Assembly: GCF_009811755.1 (NCBI RefSeq)
Contig: NZ_BLIV01000005.1
Location: 248,001 to 312,000 of the forward strand
From: Roseobacter cerasinus
Lineage (GTDB): Bacteria > Pseudomonadota > Alphaproteobacteria > Rhodobacterales > Rhodobacteraceae
Length of the DNA stretch: 64,000 nucleotides
Direction of reading: 5' to 3'
Of the stretch, positions 34,503 to 44,091 are shown in pieces. The notes under the pieces are model-generated. The model was not told the origin of the DNA. It worked only from the letters and a program-made list of their open reading frames with translations, and did not search any database. Each line of letters starts with the position of its first letter. Position 1 is the stretch's first letter. Position numbers and translations under genes: made by a program.

Positions 34503-35120
34503 TCAGCCCCGCGTTGCGATGGCCCCCGCCGCCCCGCCCAGGCAACTCGCTCCAATCCGATTGGCCACCCGTATCGCGCGGGGCGTGCGCAGGAAGGTCC
34601 GTGCACGAGAGGCAAGCGCGATCCAGGCAAAATCAACGCTGGCAAGAGACAGAACCGTGACCATCGTTACAACGGCCCACATGCTGAAGGTGACATCTGT
34701 CAAATCAATCAGGGACGGAAGCAGCGCGAGATAGAAGATCGTGATCTTTGGATTTCCCAAGGTGAGGGCCATGCCCGCTGCGAACATCGACATAGGCGAT
34801 CGGCGCCGTGGCAGCGGTTCCTGCGTCTGTTCGACCGGTTGGTGCCACATCTTCCACGCCAGCCACAAAAGGTAGGCCACACCAAGATACTTCAGAACGA
34901 GAAAGGCGCCGTGGAAGGTCTCTGCCAGGGCGGACAGGCCGACCATTGCGAGGGTCAGCCAAATCACCTCGCCGAGCCACATAGCTGCAACGAAGGGCAG
35001 TACATCCTGCCATCCGTTTGAAATGACGCGCGACACAAGCGCTGCGATGCTCGGCCCGGGCGTCCCGGCATTGAGAATAAGTGCCAGGGCAAATACCCCA
35101 AGGGATAGAATATCAATCAT
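34503..35120 (-). CDS. LysE/RhtB-family amino-acid exporter
   Basis: A 205-residue LysE-superfamily permease with about five to six helices. The family signature NAGTPGPSIAALVSRVISNG is at residues 17-36, and the second conserved stretch is GMALTLGNPKITIFYLALLP. These proteins export basic or other amino acids. It is the last gene of the minus-strand group 34503-45059. Here it may relieve amino-acid overload when peptides are imported and cleaved by the upstream transporter and gamma-glutamyltransferase; the substrate is unknown. Confidence 0.86.
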   Translation of the reverse strand: MIDILSLGVFALALILNAGTPGPSIAALVSRVISNGWQDVLPFVAAMWLGEVIWLTLAMVGLSALAETFHGAFLVLKYLGVAYLLWLAWKMWHQPVEQTQEPLPRRRSPMSMFAAGMALTLGNPKITIFYLALLPSLIDLTDVTFSMWAVVTMVTVLSLASVDFAWIALASRARTFLRTPRAIRVANRIGASCLGGAAGAIATRG

Positions 35121-35165
35121 ATGTTTTGTCCTTATATCTGCGCAGGTGCCAATCCATCGCGGAGG

Positions 35166-36140
35166 TCACGGCCAGATCGGCATGCTCTGCAAACCGTCCG
35201 TCTCTGACAGGCCGCACATAAGGTTCGCATTCTGCACCGCCTGGCCTGCGGCCCCTTTTCCGAGATTATCCACCACACCCAACGCGATGACCAGATTGCG
35301 GGCGGGGTCGGCCGCGTAGCTGACAAAAGCGAGGTTTGATCCGCTGGCCCATTTGGTCTGCGGGGGGTTGTCGGTGACGCGGACGAAGGTGCTTTGCGCA
35401 TAATAAGACCGTGCCGCATCCAGACAGGCATGCGTCGTCGTAGTGCCACGGCAATACAGAGTGACAAGAATGCCGCGCGTCATGGGCACCAGATGCGGTG
35501 TGAAAACAAGCCCGGTGGCGGGCCCACCACTCAGTCGTTCTATTGTGGTGACCATCTCGGGCATGTGGACATGTTGCAAGAGGCCGTAGGGCACAAGGTT
35601 TTCGTTGCTGGCGGCATAGGCGAACCCGCCCCCGCCGCCGCGACCCGCACCGGAAATACCAGTTTTGGCGTCAATGACAATATTCGCGGGCTCAATCAGA
35701 TTGTTTGCCAACAAGGGGGCCAATGCAAGCTGCGATGCAGCTGGAAAACAACCGGGGTTGGCAACACGGGATTGTCCGCGGATCAGCTCTGGCCAGACAT
35801 CCGCAAGACCGTAGGCCCATCCGTCAGCATAGCGGTGGTCTCCGCCGATATCGACGATCTTCACATGGTTCGGAACACGCGCCAGCGCCTCTGCTGATGT
35901 GCCGGTCGGCAGCGATGCAAAGAGCAGGTCGATGGCGGGCAGAGTCTCAGGCGACCACGTCTCGATGACCAGCTCCGCCAGCGGCTCTGGCAGACCCGGA
36001 AAGTGGTCGATCAGCTTGCTTCCAGCACTGCCTTCGCCTGCGGCATAGACCAACTCAAACGACGGATGACCCGCGATCAGGCGCAACGCCTCACCCCCGC
36101 CAAAGCCGCTGATCCCGACAATTCCGATACGAATGCTCAT
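35166..36140 (-). CDS. argC: N-acetyl-gamma-glutamyl-phosphate reductase (ArgC-type)
   Basis: A 324-residue ArgC-family reductase. It shows the nucleotide-binding start IRIGIVGISGFGGGEALRL, the active-site cysteine in NPGCFPAASQLAL, KTGISGAGRGGGGGFAY and the GVVDNLGKGAAGQAVQN end. It reduces N-acetyl-glutamyl phosphate with NADPH in arginine synthesis. An AAGGGA eight bases before 36140 favours that ATG over 36149. No other arginine gene is adjacent; instead it sits among peptide-uptake genes after a FadR-type regulator, so it may be a specialised second copy acting on a related glutamyl or aminoacyl phosphate. That alternative is inference. Confidence 0.85.
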   Translation of the reverse strand: MSIRIGIVGISGFGGGEALRLIAGHPSFELVYAAGEGSAGSKLIDHFPGLPEPLAELVIETWSPETLPAIDLLFASLPTGTSAEALARVPNHVKIVDIGGDHRYADGWAYGLADVWPELIRGQSRVANPGCFPAASQLALAPLLANNLIEPANIVIDAKTGISGAGRGGGGGFAYAASNENLVPYGLLQHVHMPEMVTTIERLSGGPATGLVFTPHLVPMTRGILVTLYCRGTTTTHACLDAARSYYAQSTFVRVTDNPPQTKWASGSNLAFVSYAADPARNLVIALGVVDNLGKGAAGQAVQNANLMCGLSETDGLQSMPIWP

Positions 36141-36251
36141 CTGGTTCATCCCTTACTGCCAGCGCGTGATCCTGCGCGACGGTTTACCACGCCCTAGCAG
36201 CCAATGCTGGGTCAGCAAAAGCTCATTGCCGTCAAATTCGATGATTTGACC

Positions 36252-36268
36252 GTACGTGCTCAACGTAC
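36252..36268. repeat. Perfect inverted repeat at the 3' end of the FadR-type gene
   Basis: GTACGT-gctca-ACGTAC, six-base arms with a five-base spacer, overlapping the stop codon of the regulator and about 110 bp before argC. FadR-type regulators bind short inverted repeats, so it might be an operator for argC-lysE. It could also be chance; no second copy was found by eye. Confidence 0.3.
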
Positions 36269-36982
36269 CTGTTGCGCTGCCAATTCATCCTGCAACGCCG
36301 CGAACCGGGTCTCAAGATGGTCGTGCATTGCAATCCGGGCAGCATCTGCATGGCCCGCCGCGATGGCGTCGATGATTGCGGTATGCTCGCTGTGGGTCAC
36401 CTTTAAGGAGGTTCCCGTCCGGCTCTTGGCCCGAAGGCGCACCCAGGCCGGGTTGGATCTGATCTTGTCCAACATCGCATAGGCGGTCAGCAGAGGGCGG
36501 TTGCGCGCGCACTGCGCAATCAGCCGATGTAAGGACCCATCCCAAAGCTCCATGGCCTGAGCATCAGTTGCCTCCCATTGCCGCTGCGCCAACATCCGCA
36601 GCCGTGCCACTTCCTCGGGAAGCGCGCGCTCCGCGCATAGGGCTGCAAGTTCCGGTTCGATGCAAAGTCGTGCTTCCATCACTTCCAGTGCATTGGTTTC
36701 GCCGGTGATCTTGGCGGCGAGATCACCCATCGGGTCGGCCGGCTGGCCGACGAAGGTGCCCTTGCCCTGCTTGCGCCAGACAAGACCCTCCGCTTCAAGC
36801 GCATCGAGCGCTTGTCGCACAAAGCGCCGACCTACGCCGAACTTGTCTGCCAAGGCCCGCTCCGTGGGCAGTTTGCCTTCGGGCCCAAGATCTCCGGATT
36901 TGATCAGATCAAGCAAGCGGGCGCGCACCTGTTGGGGCAGGCCTTTTGGCGGCACGACGGTCATTTCAGTTTTTGTATCCAC
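36260..36982 (-). CDS. GntR-family regulator, FadR subfamily
   Basis: A 240-residue regulator. The N-terminal winged helix carries LPTERALADKFGVGRRFVRQALDAL (split at residues 39-63) followed by the wing AEGLVWRKQGKGTFVG. The C-terminal FCD ligand domain is all-helical, with metal-ligand-like residues in LCIEPELAALCAERA, WDGSLHRLIAQCA and HTAIIDAIAAGHADAA. It probably senses an organic acid or amino-acid derivative and controls the surrounding peptide/gamma-glutamyl genes. It lies 37 bp downstream of the DUF1028 gene on the same strand. Confidence 0.88.
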   Translation of the reverse strand: MDTKTEMTVVPPKGLPQQVRARLLDLIKSGDLGPEGKLPTERALADKFGVGRRFVRQALDALEAEGLVWRKQGKGTFVGQPADPMGDLAAKITGETNALEVMEARLCIEPELAALCAERALPEEVARLRMLAQRQWEATDAQAMELWDGSLHRLIAQCARNRPLLTAYAMLDKIRSNPAWVRLRAKSRTGTSLKVTHSEHTAIIDAIAAGHADAARIAMHDHLETRFAALQDELAAQQVR

Positions 36983-37019
36983 AGAGGCCTCCAGACTGCT
37001 TTATGGCTGGTCTCTTGCA

Positions 37020-37766
37020 CTATTCAAACTCCACCGCATGTGACCGACTTGGGCGGCCAGCGGCTTTTCGCTTTGCTTCAGCGCGCGCGATATCTGCATC
37101 GATCTCGTCGCGTGTTGGAAAGCCGGAAAACCGCTCCGCGCTTGGCATTCCTTTGGCGAAGTGCACGTATCGTTCTTGAGCGACGTCCCACAGGCGGGCC
37201 AGCTCGCCCAAGGGGTCGGCGTGATCATCGGCGCGCAGATCGAGCCAGGGATGCGCCTGCCCACAATGGATCACCAGCCCTGCAGCCTGCCGGCCACGCT
37301 TGTCCCCGCCAGCCGCCTCACCCGCTTGCATTGCAGTGAGCAGGCGCGCGGCAAAGGGAAGATCTGTGCCGTTGGCATAAGCTTGGGACGTAGCCTCAAG
37401 AACCTCTGCGCCTGCCAGCATGTTGCCAGCAACGGAATGATCGTCTCGGATCAGATGACCCGCCCAGTCGACGCAATCGGGTCCCGTGTGCGCAGCAAAT
37501 CCGCCATGCAGGTCCATCAGATGCGCCTGCCGGATGGCGCGCCCTTCATCCCGGGCAACCAGATCATTGAGGACGGCTTCGGCCGTTTCGCCTGCCATCA
37601 TGCGTGCGCGGCCTTCGGTGCCCCAGACGGGGTTACAGAACGCCTGACTGGCGACCGCAACCTTGTCGGAGACGAAAGGAACGACAGAGCCACAGGCAAA
37701 GAATTTGCTGGCGACAATCAGACCGATGCTGCCATCGCGGTCTTTTGCAATCAGGGAAAACGTCAT
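37020..37766 (-). CDS. DUF1028-family protein (Ntn-hydrolase-like)
   Basis: A 248-residue DUF1028 protein. It shows the family's TFSLIAKDRDGSIGLIVASK start, QAFCNPVWGTEGRARMMAGE and a VAGNMLAG segment. DUF1028 proteins have an Ntn-hydrolase-like fold and frequently occur with peptide ABC transporters and gamma-glutamyltransferase, as here; their reaction is not established. Its start overlaps the GGT stop by four bases (ATGA), so both are made together. Confidence 0.83.
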   Translation of the reverse strand: MTFSLIAKDRDGSIGLIVASKFFACGSVVPFVSDKVAVASQAFCNPVWGTEGRARMMAGETAEAVLNDLVARDEGRAIRQAHLMDLHGGFAAHTGPDCVDWAGHLIRDDHSVAGNMLAGAEVLEATSQAYANGTDLPFAARLLTAMQAGEAAGGDKRGRQAAGLVIHCGQAHPWLDLRADDHADPLGELARLWDVAQERYVHFAKGMPSAERFSGFPTRDEIDADIARAEAKRKAAGRPSRSHAVEFE

Positions 37767-39544
37767 CGGCCCACCGCATAGGCTTGCATCAGTCGAGGGG
37801 TGGCTGCGGCGCGCAGTGTCCCATCCGGTTCGCGCAGAGCCGCTGTGAGGCGCCCCACCGTCCAGGGGTCTGCAACCGTCACCTTGTGCCCACGTGCGCG
37901 CAGGTCTTTGATCACGGCATCGCCGACATCGGGTTCGATCATCATTTCACCTGGTTTGACCTCTCTGGGGAAGAACGACCCCTGAAAATGCATAGAATGG
38001 AACAGCGGCTGGTCCATACACTCCTGCAGCCCCATGCCAAAATGCACAAACCGCAGGAACCAGATGAGCTGCCACTGGTCTTGCTGGTCGCCCCCGGGCG
38101 TGCCGAACACCAGTTGCACCCCATCCTTCTCCGCGTAACTTGGGCTGAGGGTCGTGCGTGGGCGGCTTTTTGGGATCAGCGATGTCGGCAGATTGTCTTC
38201 CAACCAGTACATCTGGGCGCGTGAGTTCAGCGCAAAGCCAAGCCCCGGGATGACCGGGTTGCTTTGCAGCCAGCCGCCGGACGGTGTTGCGGCCACCATG
38301 TTGCCCCAGCGGTCGATGACATCGAGATGCACCGTATCGCCGCGTTTCTCGGTCAGATGCGACATGGTCGGTTCCTGCGCGGCCACATGGCCAACGTCGA
38401 AGTCTAGTTGCGCGCGTTCGATATAGGCGTCGGCCTGGGCCTCGAACCCCGGCACCCGTCCGGGGCGCTGCTCCATTGAGGCCTCAGCGCAGATCAGCTT
38501 GCGGCGTTCGGCGTTGTAGTCTTCGCTCAACAGCACATCCATCGGGATTTCGCTGAAGTCCGGGTCACCGTAGTAGGCCTCCCGATCAGCGTAGGCGAGC
38601 TTCATCGCTTCAATCACCGTGTGCACGAATTCGACCCCGTTTGGGTCCATTGCGCCCAGACCGATCCCTTTCAACAGCGCCAGCGTTTGCAAAAGAACGG
38701 GCCCCTGCGACCAGGCCTGCGTCTTGTAAACCCTCCAGCTGTGGTAGTCATAGCTGAGCGGCGCCTCGTAGGTCGCGCGCCAGTCGGCCATATCTGATGG
38801 CGCGAGAACGGCGGAATGTTTGGCCTCTGACACGTCCATGACATGCGCGTCCCCGAGGTAGTCGAAAATCGCCTCCGCAACGAAACCGGCGCGCCATTCA
38901 TGGCGTGCTGCGTCGATCTGCTCTTCGCGTGTGTCGCCGGGAGACGCGGCCAAGCGATCATAGGTCGCCGCCAGATCAGGGTTCTTAACGAGCGCGTGGG
39001 GGTCTGGCGCGCGACCATCAGGTGTCCAGACCGCGGCGGACGTGGGCCACTCGTATTCGAAAAACTCCTGTAGGCCTGCGATGGTGTTGGCCACGCGCGG
39101 CAGAACCGGATGCCCGTTGCTGGCGTAGTCGATGGCCGGTTGCATGACCTCGCGCAGGCGCATTGTCCCGTGATCGCGCAGCATCAGCATCCAGCCGTCA
39201 AAGGCGCCGGGCACGACCGTGGCCAGCAGCCCGGAGCCGGGGATCAATATCAGCCCCTGCTGGGTATAATGCTCCACCGTTGCGGCCTCGGGTGCTACGC
39301 CCTGTGCACAGAGGACTTGGACTTCGCCGGTTTTGGCAGAGTAGAAAAGCGCGGGCATGTCCCCTGCCGGCCCGTTCAGATGCGGCTCGACCACCTGCAG
39401 CGTCAAGGCAGCTGCGACCGCCGCGTCGAAGGCATTGCCGCCTTTTTCAAGAATGCTCATCCCCACCGCTGATGCAATCCAATGGGTCGAGGTCACGACG
39501 CCAAAGGTGCCTCTGATCTCGGGGCGAGTGGTGAAATCGGACAT
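37763..39544 (-). CDS. Gamma-glutamyltransferase-family Ntn hydrolase
   Basis: A 593-residue GGT-family protein. The N-terminal segment THWIASAVGMSILEKGGNAF and the self-processing/nucleophile region GDTVHLDVIDRWGNMVAATP (threonine near residue 404) match the family. The next helix has PSGGWLQSNPVIPGLGFALN. There is no obvious signal peptide at the N-terminus, unlike E. coli GGT, so it may act in the cytoplasm on imported gamma-glutamyl compounds. It follows the transporter permease by 12 bp and overlaps the DUF1028 gene. Confidence 0.86.
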   Translation of the reverse strand: MSDFTTRPEIRGTFGVVTSTHWIASAVGMSILEKGGNAFDAAVAAALTLQVVEPHLNGPAGDMPALFYSAKTGEVQVLCAQGVAPEAATVEHYTQQGLILIPGSGLLATVVPGAFDGWMLMLRDHGTMRLREVMQPAIDYASNGHPVLPRVANTIAGLQEFFEYEWPTSAAVWTPDGRAPDPHALVKNPDLAATYDRLAASPGDTREEQIDAARHEWRAGFVAEAIFDYLGDAHVMDVSEAKHSAVLAPSDMADWRATYEAPLSYDYHSWRVYKTQAWSQGPVLLQTLALLKGIGLGAMDPNGVEFVHTVIEAMKLAYADREAYYGDPDFSEIPMDVLLSEDYNAERRKLICAEASMEQRPGRVPGFEAQADAYIERAQLDFDVGHVAAQEPTMSHLTEKRGDTVHLDVIDRWGNMVAATPSGGWLQSNPVIPGLGFALNSRAQMYWLEDNLPTSLIPKSRPRTTLSPSYAEKDGVQLVFGTPGGDQQDQWQLIWFLRFVHFGMGLQECMDQPLFHSMHFQGSFFPREVKPGEMMIEPDVGDAVIKDLRARGHKVTVADPWTVGRLTAALREPDGTLRAAATPRLMQAYAVGR

Positions 39545-39556
39545 GGAGCCTCCAGA

Positions 39557-40444
39557 TTAATGATCGCGCGGATCAAGCGCATCGCGCAGGCCGTCACCCA
39601 AAAGGTTGAACCCAAGCACGACAAAGAAGATCGACACCCCCGGCCACATCGCCATCCAGGGGGCCTGATTGAGGAAGTTCTTGGCGGTGTTCAGCATGGA
39701 GCCCCAGCTTGGCGCGGGCGGCTGTTGACCAAGCCCCAGAAACGACAGCGACGCCTCTGCGATGATCGCTGTGGCAATGGTCAGTGTTGATTGCACCAGA
39801 ATGGGCGGCAGCACGTTCGGCAGGACGTAGCGCGACAGGATCTTGGGCGTTGGCAACCCAACGGCGAGCGCGCTTTCAATGTAGTTCTCTTGCCTGATAC
39901 TCAGGACCTGCCCGCGTGTGAGACGCACAAAGATCGGTGTGGCCGAAATGCCGATGGCGATCATGGCATTGGTCAGCGACGGCCCCAGGAAGGCTGCCAG
40001 TGCAATGGCAAGGATGAGGAAGGGCACGGCCAGCAACGCTTCGGTGCAGCGCGAGATGACCGCGTCGGTCCAGCCGCCGAAGTATCCGGCCAGAATGCCC
40101 AGAGGCACACCAAAAAGCACGGCGATCCCGACAGAGACGACACCCGCGGCCAGGGACGCCTGCGCCCCCCAGATCAGCCGGGACATGACATCGCGGCCAA
40201 TCTCGTCGGTGCCCATCCAGTGCGCCCAACTGGGTGCCTTGCGCACGGCGCTCCAATCGGTTGCGGCCGGGTCCGGGATCGGCAGCAGCGGGGCGGCCAG
40301 CGCGATCAGGATAAAGAACACCACCAGCGCGCCGCCGAGCATCGCGCTCTTGTGGCTGCGGAATTTCTTCCACACGCGGTTTTCGGCGCGGGCCTCCAGA
40401 ACGGGGTCATTTGATGCGGGCGCCTGGGTTGCGGTCCGGGTCAT
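39557..40444 (-). CDS. Peptide-type ABC transporter permease 2 (DppC/OppC-like)
   Basis: A 295-residue permease. The N-terminal OppC-N segment and first helix (AMLGGALVVFFILIALAAPL) are followed by DEIGRDVMSRLIWGAQASLA and the EAA loop around ALAVGLPTPKILSRYVLPN. About six helices. ATG 40444 has GGGGAAG upstream and starts one base after the dppB-like stop; a longer frame to 40495 lacks a ribosome site. It forms the channel with the DppB-like protein for uptake of peptides or gamma-glutamyl compounds. Confidence 0.89.
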   Translation of the reverse strand: MTRTATQAPASNDPVLEARAENRVWKKFRSHKSAMLGGALVVFFILIALAAPLLPIPDPAATDWSAVRKAPSWAHWMGTDEIGRDVMSRLIWGAQASLAAGVVSVGIAVLFGVPLGILAGYFGGWTDAVISRCTEALLAVPFLILAIALAAFLGPSLTNAMIAIGISATPIFVRLTRGQVLSIRQENYIESALAVGLPTPKILSRYVLPNVLPPILVQSTLTIATAIIAEASLSFLGLGQQPPAPSWGSMLNTAKNFLNQAPWMAMWPGVSIFFVVLGFNLLGDGLRDALDPRDH

Positions 40445-40445
40445 A

Positions 40446-41390
40446 TTAGCTTCCCCTGAGGCGCGGGTTGAGAACGAAATACATCGCATCCGCAAAGAGG
40501 TTCATGACGATGAAGCCCACAGCCGTGACCAGCACGATGCCCTGCACCACCGCATAGTCGCGGTTGAAGACGGCATCGACGACCAGCTTGCCAAAGCCGG
40601 GAATGGTAAAGATCTGTTCGGTCAGCACGGCACCCGCCACCAGCTCCCCGAACAACAGCGCGGTCAGCGTTACGATGGGCGTCAGCGCATTGCGCAGCGC
40701 GTGTTTGAGGATGACAACGCGTTCGGCCAACCCTTTGGCGCGGGCGGTCCGCACGTAGTCCGCGCTCAGTACGCCGATCATCGAAGACCGTGTATGCCGC
40801 ATCAGGGTTGCGGCCAACGCCGTGCCCAGCACAAAGGACGGCATCAGCATCGTGCGGATCGACTGCCAGAGATCCTCCGACGGCGGCACATAGCCAGAGG
40901 CGGGCAGCAGCTGCCATTTCACCGAGACAAGCAGGATGAGCATGATTCCCAGCCAGAAGTTCGGAATGGACAGTCCTGACAGGGCCACGACATTGGCGAC
41001 ATAATCCGTCGCCGTGCCTTTCTTGACCGCCGACAGGATGCCTGCCGGAATGCCGATCACGAGGGCAAAGACCATCGACATCAAGGCCAGTTGAATGGTC
41101 ACCGGCAGCTTTTGCGCCATCAGCTCTGTGACGGGCTGATTGGTCCGCAGGGACACGCCCAGATCCCCCTGCAGAGCATTGCCGACCCAGGCTAGATATT
41201 GCACGGGGATCGGATCGTTTAGGCGGTACTTTTCGCGCAACGCTTCCAACACCGCTGGATCGCGCTCTTCCCCTGCCAACACCAAGAGCGGATCACCGGG
41301 CAGCAGGTGTTGCAGCCCGAAGACCATGATCGAGATGATCACAACCGTCGGAATGGCAATCAGGATACGTCGCAGCAGGAACGCCAGCAT
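40446..41390 (-). CDS. Peptide-type ABC transporter permease 1 (DppB/OppB-like)
   Basis: A 314-residue DppB-family permease with about six helices. It shows the N-terminal helix RRILIAIPTVVIISIMVFG, the family block LPGDPLLVLAGEERD, and the cytoplasmic EAA-type loop YVRTARAKGLAERVVILKHALRN (read across residues 228-250). It lies 59 bp after the binding-protein gene and one base before the second permease. Confidence 0.9.
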   Translation of the reverse strand: MLAFLLRRILIAIPTVVIISIMVFGLQHLLPGDPLLVLAGEERDPAVLEALREKYRLNDPIPVQYLAWVGNALQGDLGVSLRTNQPVTELMAQKLPVTIQLALMSMVFALVIGIPAGILSAVKKGTATDYVANVVALSGLSIPNFWLGIMLILLVSVKWQLLPASGYVPPSEDLWQSIRTMLMPSFVLGTALAATLMRHTRSSMIGVLSADYVRTARAKGLAERVVILKHALRNALTPIVTLTALLFGELVAGAVLTEQIFTIPGFGKLVVDAVFNRDYAVVQGIVLVTAVGFIVMNLFADAMYFVLNPRLRGS

Positions 41391-41449
41391 GTCACAGCCT
41401 CAACAGCAAAGGCCCGCGCCACCCTGACAGGCGGCACGGGCAGGAAAGA

Positions 41450-42970
41450 TCACTCTTCCCAGGTCACGTTTTCGAGGCGGATCATGCCATCGGGATAAGC
41501 GGTGAAGCCCTTCATCTTATTGCTGTAAGCCCAGATCCAGTTGACGTGATACAGGAACACGCGATTCAGATCGTCCAGCAGGATCGTCATGGCCTCATCG
41601 TAAAGCGCCTTGCGCTCTTCCGTGCTGCCCGCCACGCGCGCGGCATCCATCAACTCGTCCATCTTCGGGTTGGAATATTTGGAGTCGTTGATCCCGCCAT
41701 CTGTCGTCACGAACTGGTGGTTGTTGCCATCCGGGTCCACACGGCCCGACCACCCAATCTGGCTCGCAGTGTAGTCGCCTGCGGATTGGTCCGCCAGCAA
41801 CGTGGCAAATTCCTTGGAGGTCAGCTTGATGTCGATCCCGGCCTCGGCGGCCATGGCCTGCACAACCTGCATCACGGCAAGCGGCTCGGTGGAATTGGGC
41901 ACCTGAACCTCCAGTTCCAGCCCGGCAGGAAAGCCCGCCTCAGCCAACAGGGCCTTGGCCTTGTCGATGTCACGGGCCTCCAAAGGCAGTGACTGGTTGT
42001 ACCACGGCGATGTTGATGGGAAGGGCTGGTTGCCGGGTGCAAATGCCCCCTCGAAGACCACCTGGTTCAAGGCCTCGCGATCAACCGCATAGCTCAGAGC
42101 CTGACGTAAACGCTTGTCATTGCCCCAGGGGTTGTCGCCACGCGCACCGTTGCCGATGTTGAAGGTGATGGCCTGATAGCCAAGCGACACGGCACTATCC
42201 ACGACGATATCGGCATCATTGTTCGCCTGCGCCAGGTCTGTTGCATTCAGGCGCTCCAGCATGTCGATGTCGCCCGCCTGCAGGTTCGCCAAACGCACCG
42301 TCGTGTCCGGGATCGGCAGGAAGGTGACGCTGTCAAAATGGATCGCATCGGCGTTCCAATAGTCGTCGAATTTGGTCAGAACAATCTTGTCCTGCGCCAC
42401 CCGCTCCGTGAAGCTGAATGCGCCCGAACAGACCGGGTTCAAGCCGAAGTCTTCTCCGGCAGCTTCGGCAGCAGTGGGCGAGACCATCATGCCAGCCCGG
42501 TCTGCCAGTTGAGCCATCAAAGTGGCGTCCGGCCCTGCAAGGGTCAGCACGATTTCATACTCGCCGGTCACTTCGGTGCCGGTGATCGAGGCCAGCTCCG
42601 ATTTGCGCCGGGACGTCTCCAGCGTCTGCGACCGTTCGATATTGGCGGCCACGGCCTCCGCATTGAATGGCGTGCCATCATGGAACACAACGCCCTCACG
42701 CAGCTGCATCGTGATCGCGGTGCCATCGTCAGAGGTGCCCCACGACGTGGCCAGCTGTGGGATGATCTCAAGATCGGGTGTGATGTCGACCAGCTTGTCG
42801 CAGAGCGACGCATAAACGATCCGCCCCACAAATGTGCGCGACTGGTCAGGGTCCAGCACGTCGGCGTCCGACTGCAAGGCAATCCGCAAATCCTTGGCAA
42901 AAGCCGGGCTGGCGGTGAGTGCCGTGGCGCTGATCAGCGCGGTGGCAATGACTTTCTTTATCTGTGACAC
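41450..42970 (-). CDS. Peptide-type ABC transporter substrate-binding protein
   Basis: A 506-residue SBP_bac_5 family protein. The GTG start at 42970 has AGAGGA eight bases upstream and opens a clean signal peptide (IKKVIATALISATALTASPA, cut after AFA). The ATG at 42991, overlapping the upstream stop, is the alternative. Conserved parts are LDPDQSRTFVGRIVYASLCD, EGVVFHDGTPFNAEAVAANI and GDNPWGNDKRLRQALSYAVD. This class binds di/oligopeptides, glutathione, nickel or opines; the GGT neighbour favours gamma-glutamyl peptides, as inference. Confidence 0.88.
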   Translation of the reverse strand: MSQIKKVIATALISATALTASPAFAKDLRIALQSDADVLDPDQSRTFVGRIVYASLCDKLVDITPDLEIIPQLATSWGTSDDGTAITMQLREGVVFHDGTPFNAEAVAANIERSQTLETSRRKSELASITGTEVTGEYEIVLTLAGPDATLMAQLADRAGMMVSPTAAEAAGEDFGLNPVCSGAFSFTERVAQDKIVLTKFDDYWNADAIHFDSVTFLPIPDTTVRLANLQAGDIDMLERLNATDLAQANNDADIVVDSAVSLGYQAITFNIGNGARGDNPWGNDKRLRQALSYAVDREALNQVVFEGAFAPGNQPFPSTSPWYNQSLPLEARDIDKAKALLAEAGFPAGLELEVQVPNSTEPLAVMQVVQAMAAEAGIDIKLTSKEFATLLADQSAGDYTASQIGWSGRVDPDGNNHQFVTTDGGINDSKYSNPKMDELMDAARVAGSTEERKALYDEAMTILLDDLNRVFLYHVNWIWAYSNKMKGFTAYPDGMIRLENVTWEE

Positions 42971-42987
42971 ATTCGAATCCTCTCTGT

Positions 42988-44091
42988 TCATGGTCGATCC
43001 TGTTTTTCTTTGTGGGCAATGGCGCCGCCTTCTGTCGCCGCGCGATAGAGCGCAAAACGAGCCTCGGCAGTCTTCGATTTTTGTGGTGCGGTTGCGGGGC
43101 GGGGCTGCGCTGGCAGCGTCTCCGCAAAATGGCATGCAACCTGGTGCGACGCGCGCTTTCCGGTGCTGAGCGTTGGCACCTGTGTCTTGCAGAGCGCCTG
43201 CGCGTGTGGGCAACGTGTGTGGAACCGGCAACCTTGCGGCGGGTCAAAAGGGCTGGGCATTTCGCCATGAACCGTCTCGCTGTGATCGGTCACGGCCCCA
43301 TCCATCGACGGGACCGCGGCCAGCAGCGCCTGGGTATAAGGGTGCTGAGGGTCGGCAAAGACGTCCTCGGTTGTGCCGACCTCGACGATCCGGCCCAGAT
43401 ACATGACCGCCACACGGTCGCTCATATGCCGGATCACCCCGAGATCATGGGCAATGATCACGAGAGTCAGCCCAAGGTCGCGCGACAGATCACCCAAGAG
43501 ATTGATCACCTGCGCCTGCACCGAGACATCAAGCGCCGACACGGGCTCATCCCCGATGATGAGCTTGGGCCCGGACGCCACCGCGCGTGCGATGCCAATG
43601 CGCTGGCGCTGGCCGCCGCTGAATTCATGCGGATATCTGTCCGCATGCTCCGCGCGCAATCCAACTTGGCGCAGCAGCTCCGCAACCTTGGCGCGCCGGT
43701 CCTGCGCGGACAGGTCAGGCGCATGGATTTCCAGCGGCTCGCCGACAAGCTTGCCAACTGTCATTCTCGGATTGAGCGAGGAAAACGGATCCTGAAAGAT
43801 GAACTGCATGTCGCGGCGCAGCCTTCTCAGTTCCTGACCCTTGATCGCACTGACCTGCCGCCCCTCGAACAGCACATCCCCCGAAGTTGGCGTCAGCAGC
43901 TGCATCAGCAGGCGCGCGAGCGTCGATTTTCCACAGCCGCTCTCACCCACAATGGCGAAGGTCTCTCCGCGCCGCACCTCAAGCGACACCCCATCAACCG
44001 CCTGCACAACCGGGTATCGGGACAGCCACCCGCCACCCGTTCCGAAATGTTTGACAACATCGATGGCCTCAAGGATGATGTCTTGCTTCAT
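42988..44091 (-). CDS. Peptide-type ABC transporter ATPase (DppF/OppF-like)
   Basis: A 367-residue ATPase with Walker A GESGCGKST, Q-loop FIFQDPFSSLNPRMTVG, signature FSGGQRQRIGIARA, Walker B LIIGDEPVSALDVS and the H-loop IAHDL. The C-terminal cysteine motif (CRFHTRCPHAQALC) is the oligopeptide-transporter extension, sometimes binding an Fe-S cluster. A low-complexity tail follows. It overlaps the partner ATPase upstream by ATGA. Confidence 0.9.
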   Translation of the reverse strand: MKQDIILEAIDVVKHFGTGGGWLSRYPVVQAVDGVSLEVRRGETFAIVGESGCGKSTLARLLMQLLTPTSGDVLFEGRQVSAIKGQELRRLRRDMQFIFQDPFSSLNPRMTVGKLVGEPLEIHAPDLSAQDRRAKVAELLRQVGLRAEHADRYPHEFSGGQRQRIGIARAVASGPKLIIGDEPVSALDVSVQAQVINLLGDLSRDLGLTLVIIAHDLGVIRHMSDRVAVMYLGRIVEVGTTEDVFADPQHPYTQALLAAVPSMDGAVTDHSETVHGEMPSPFDPPQGCRFHTRCPHAQALCKTQVPTLSTGKRASHQVACHFAETLPAQPRPATAPQKSKTAEARFALYRAATEGGAIAHKEKQDRP

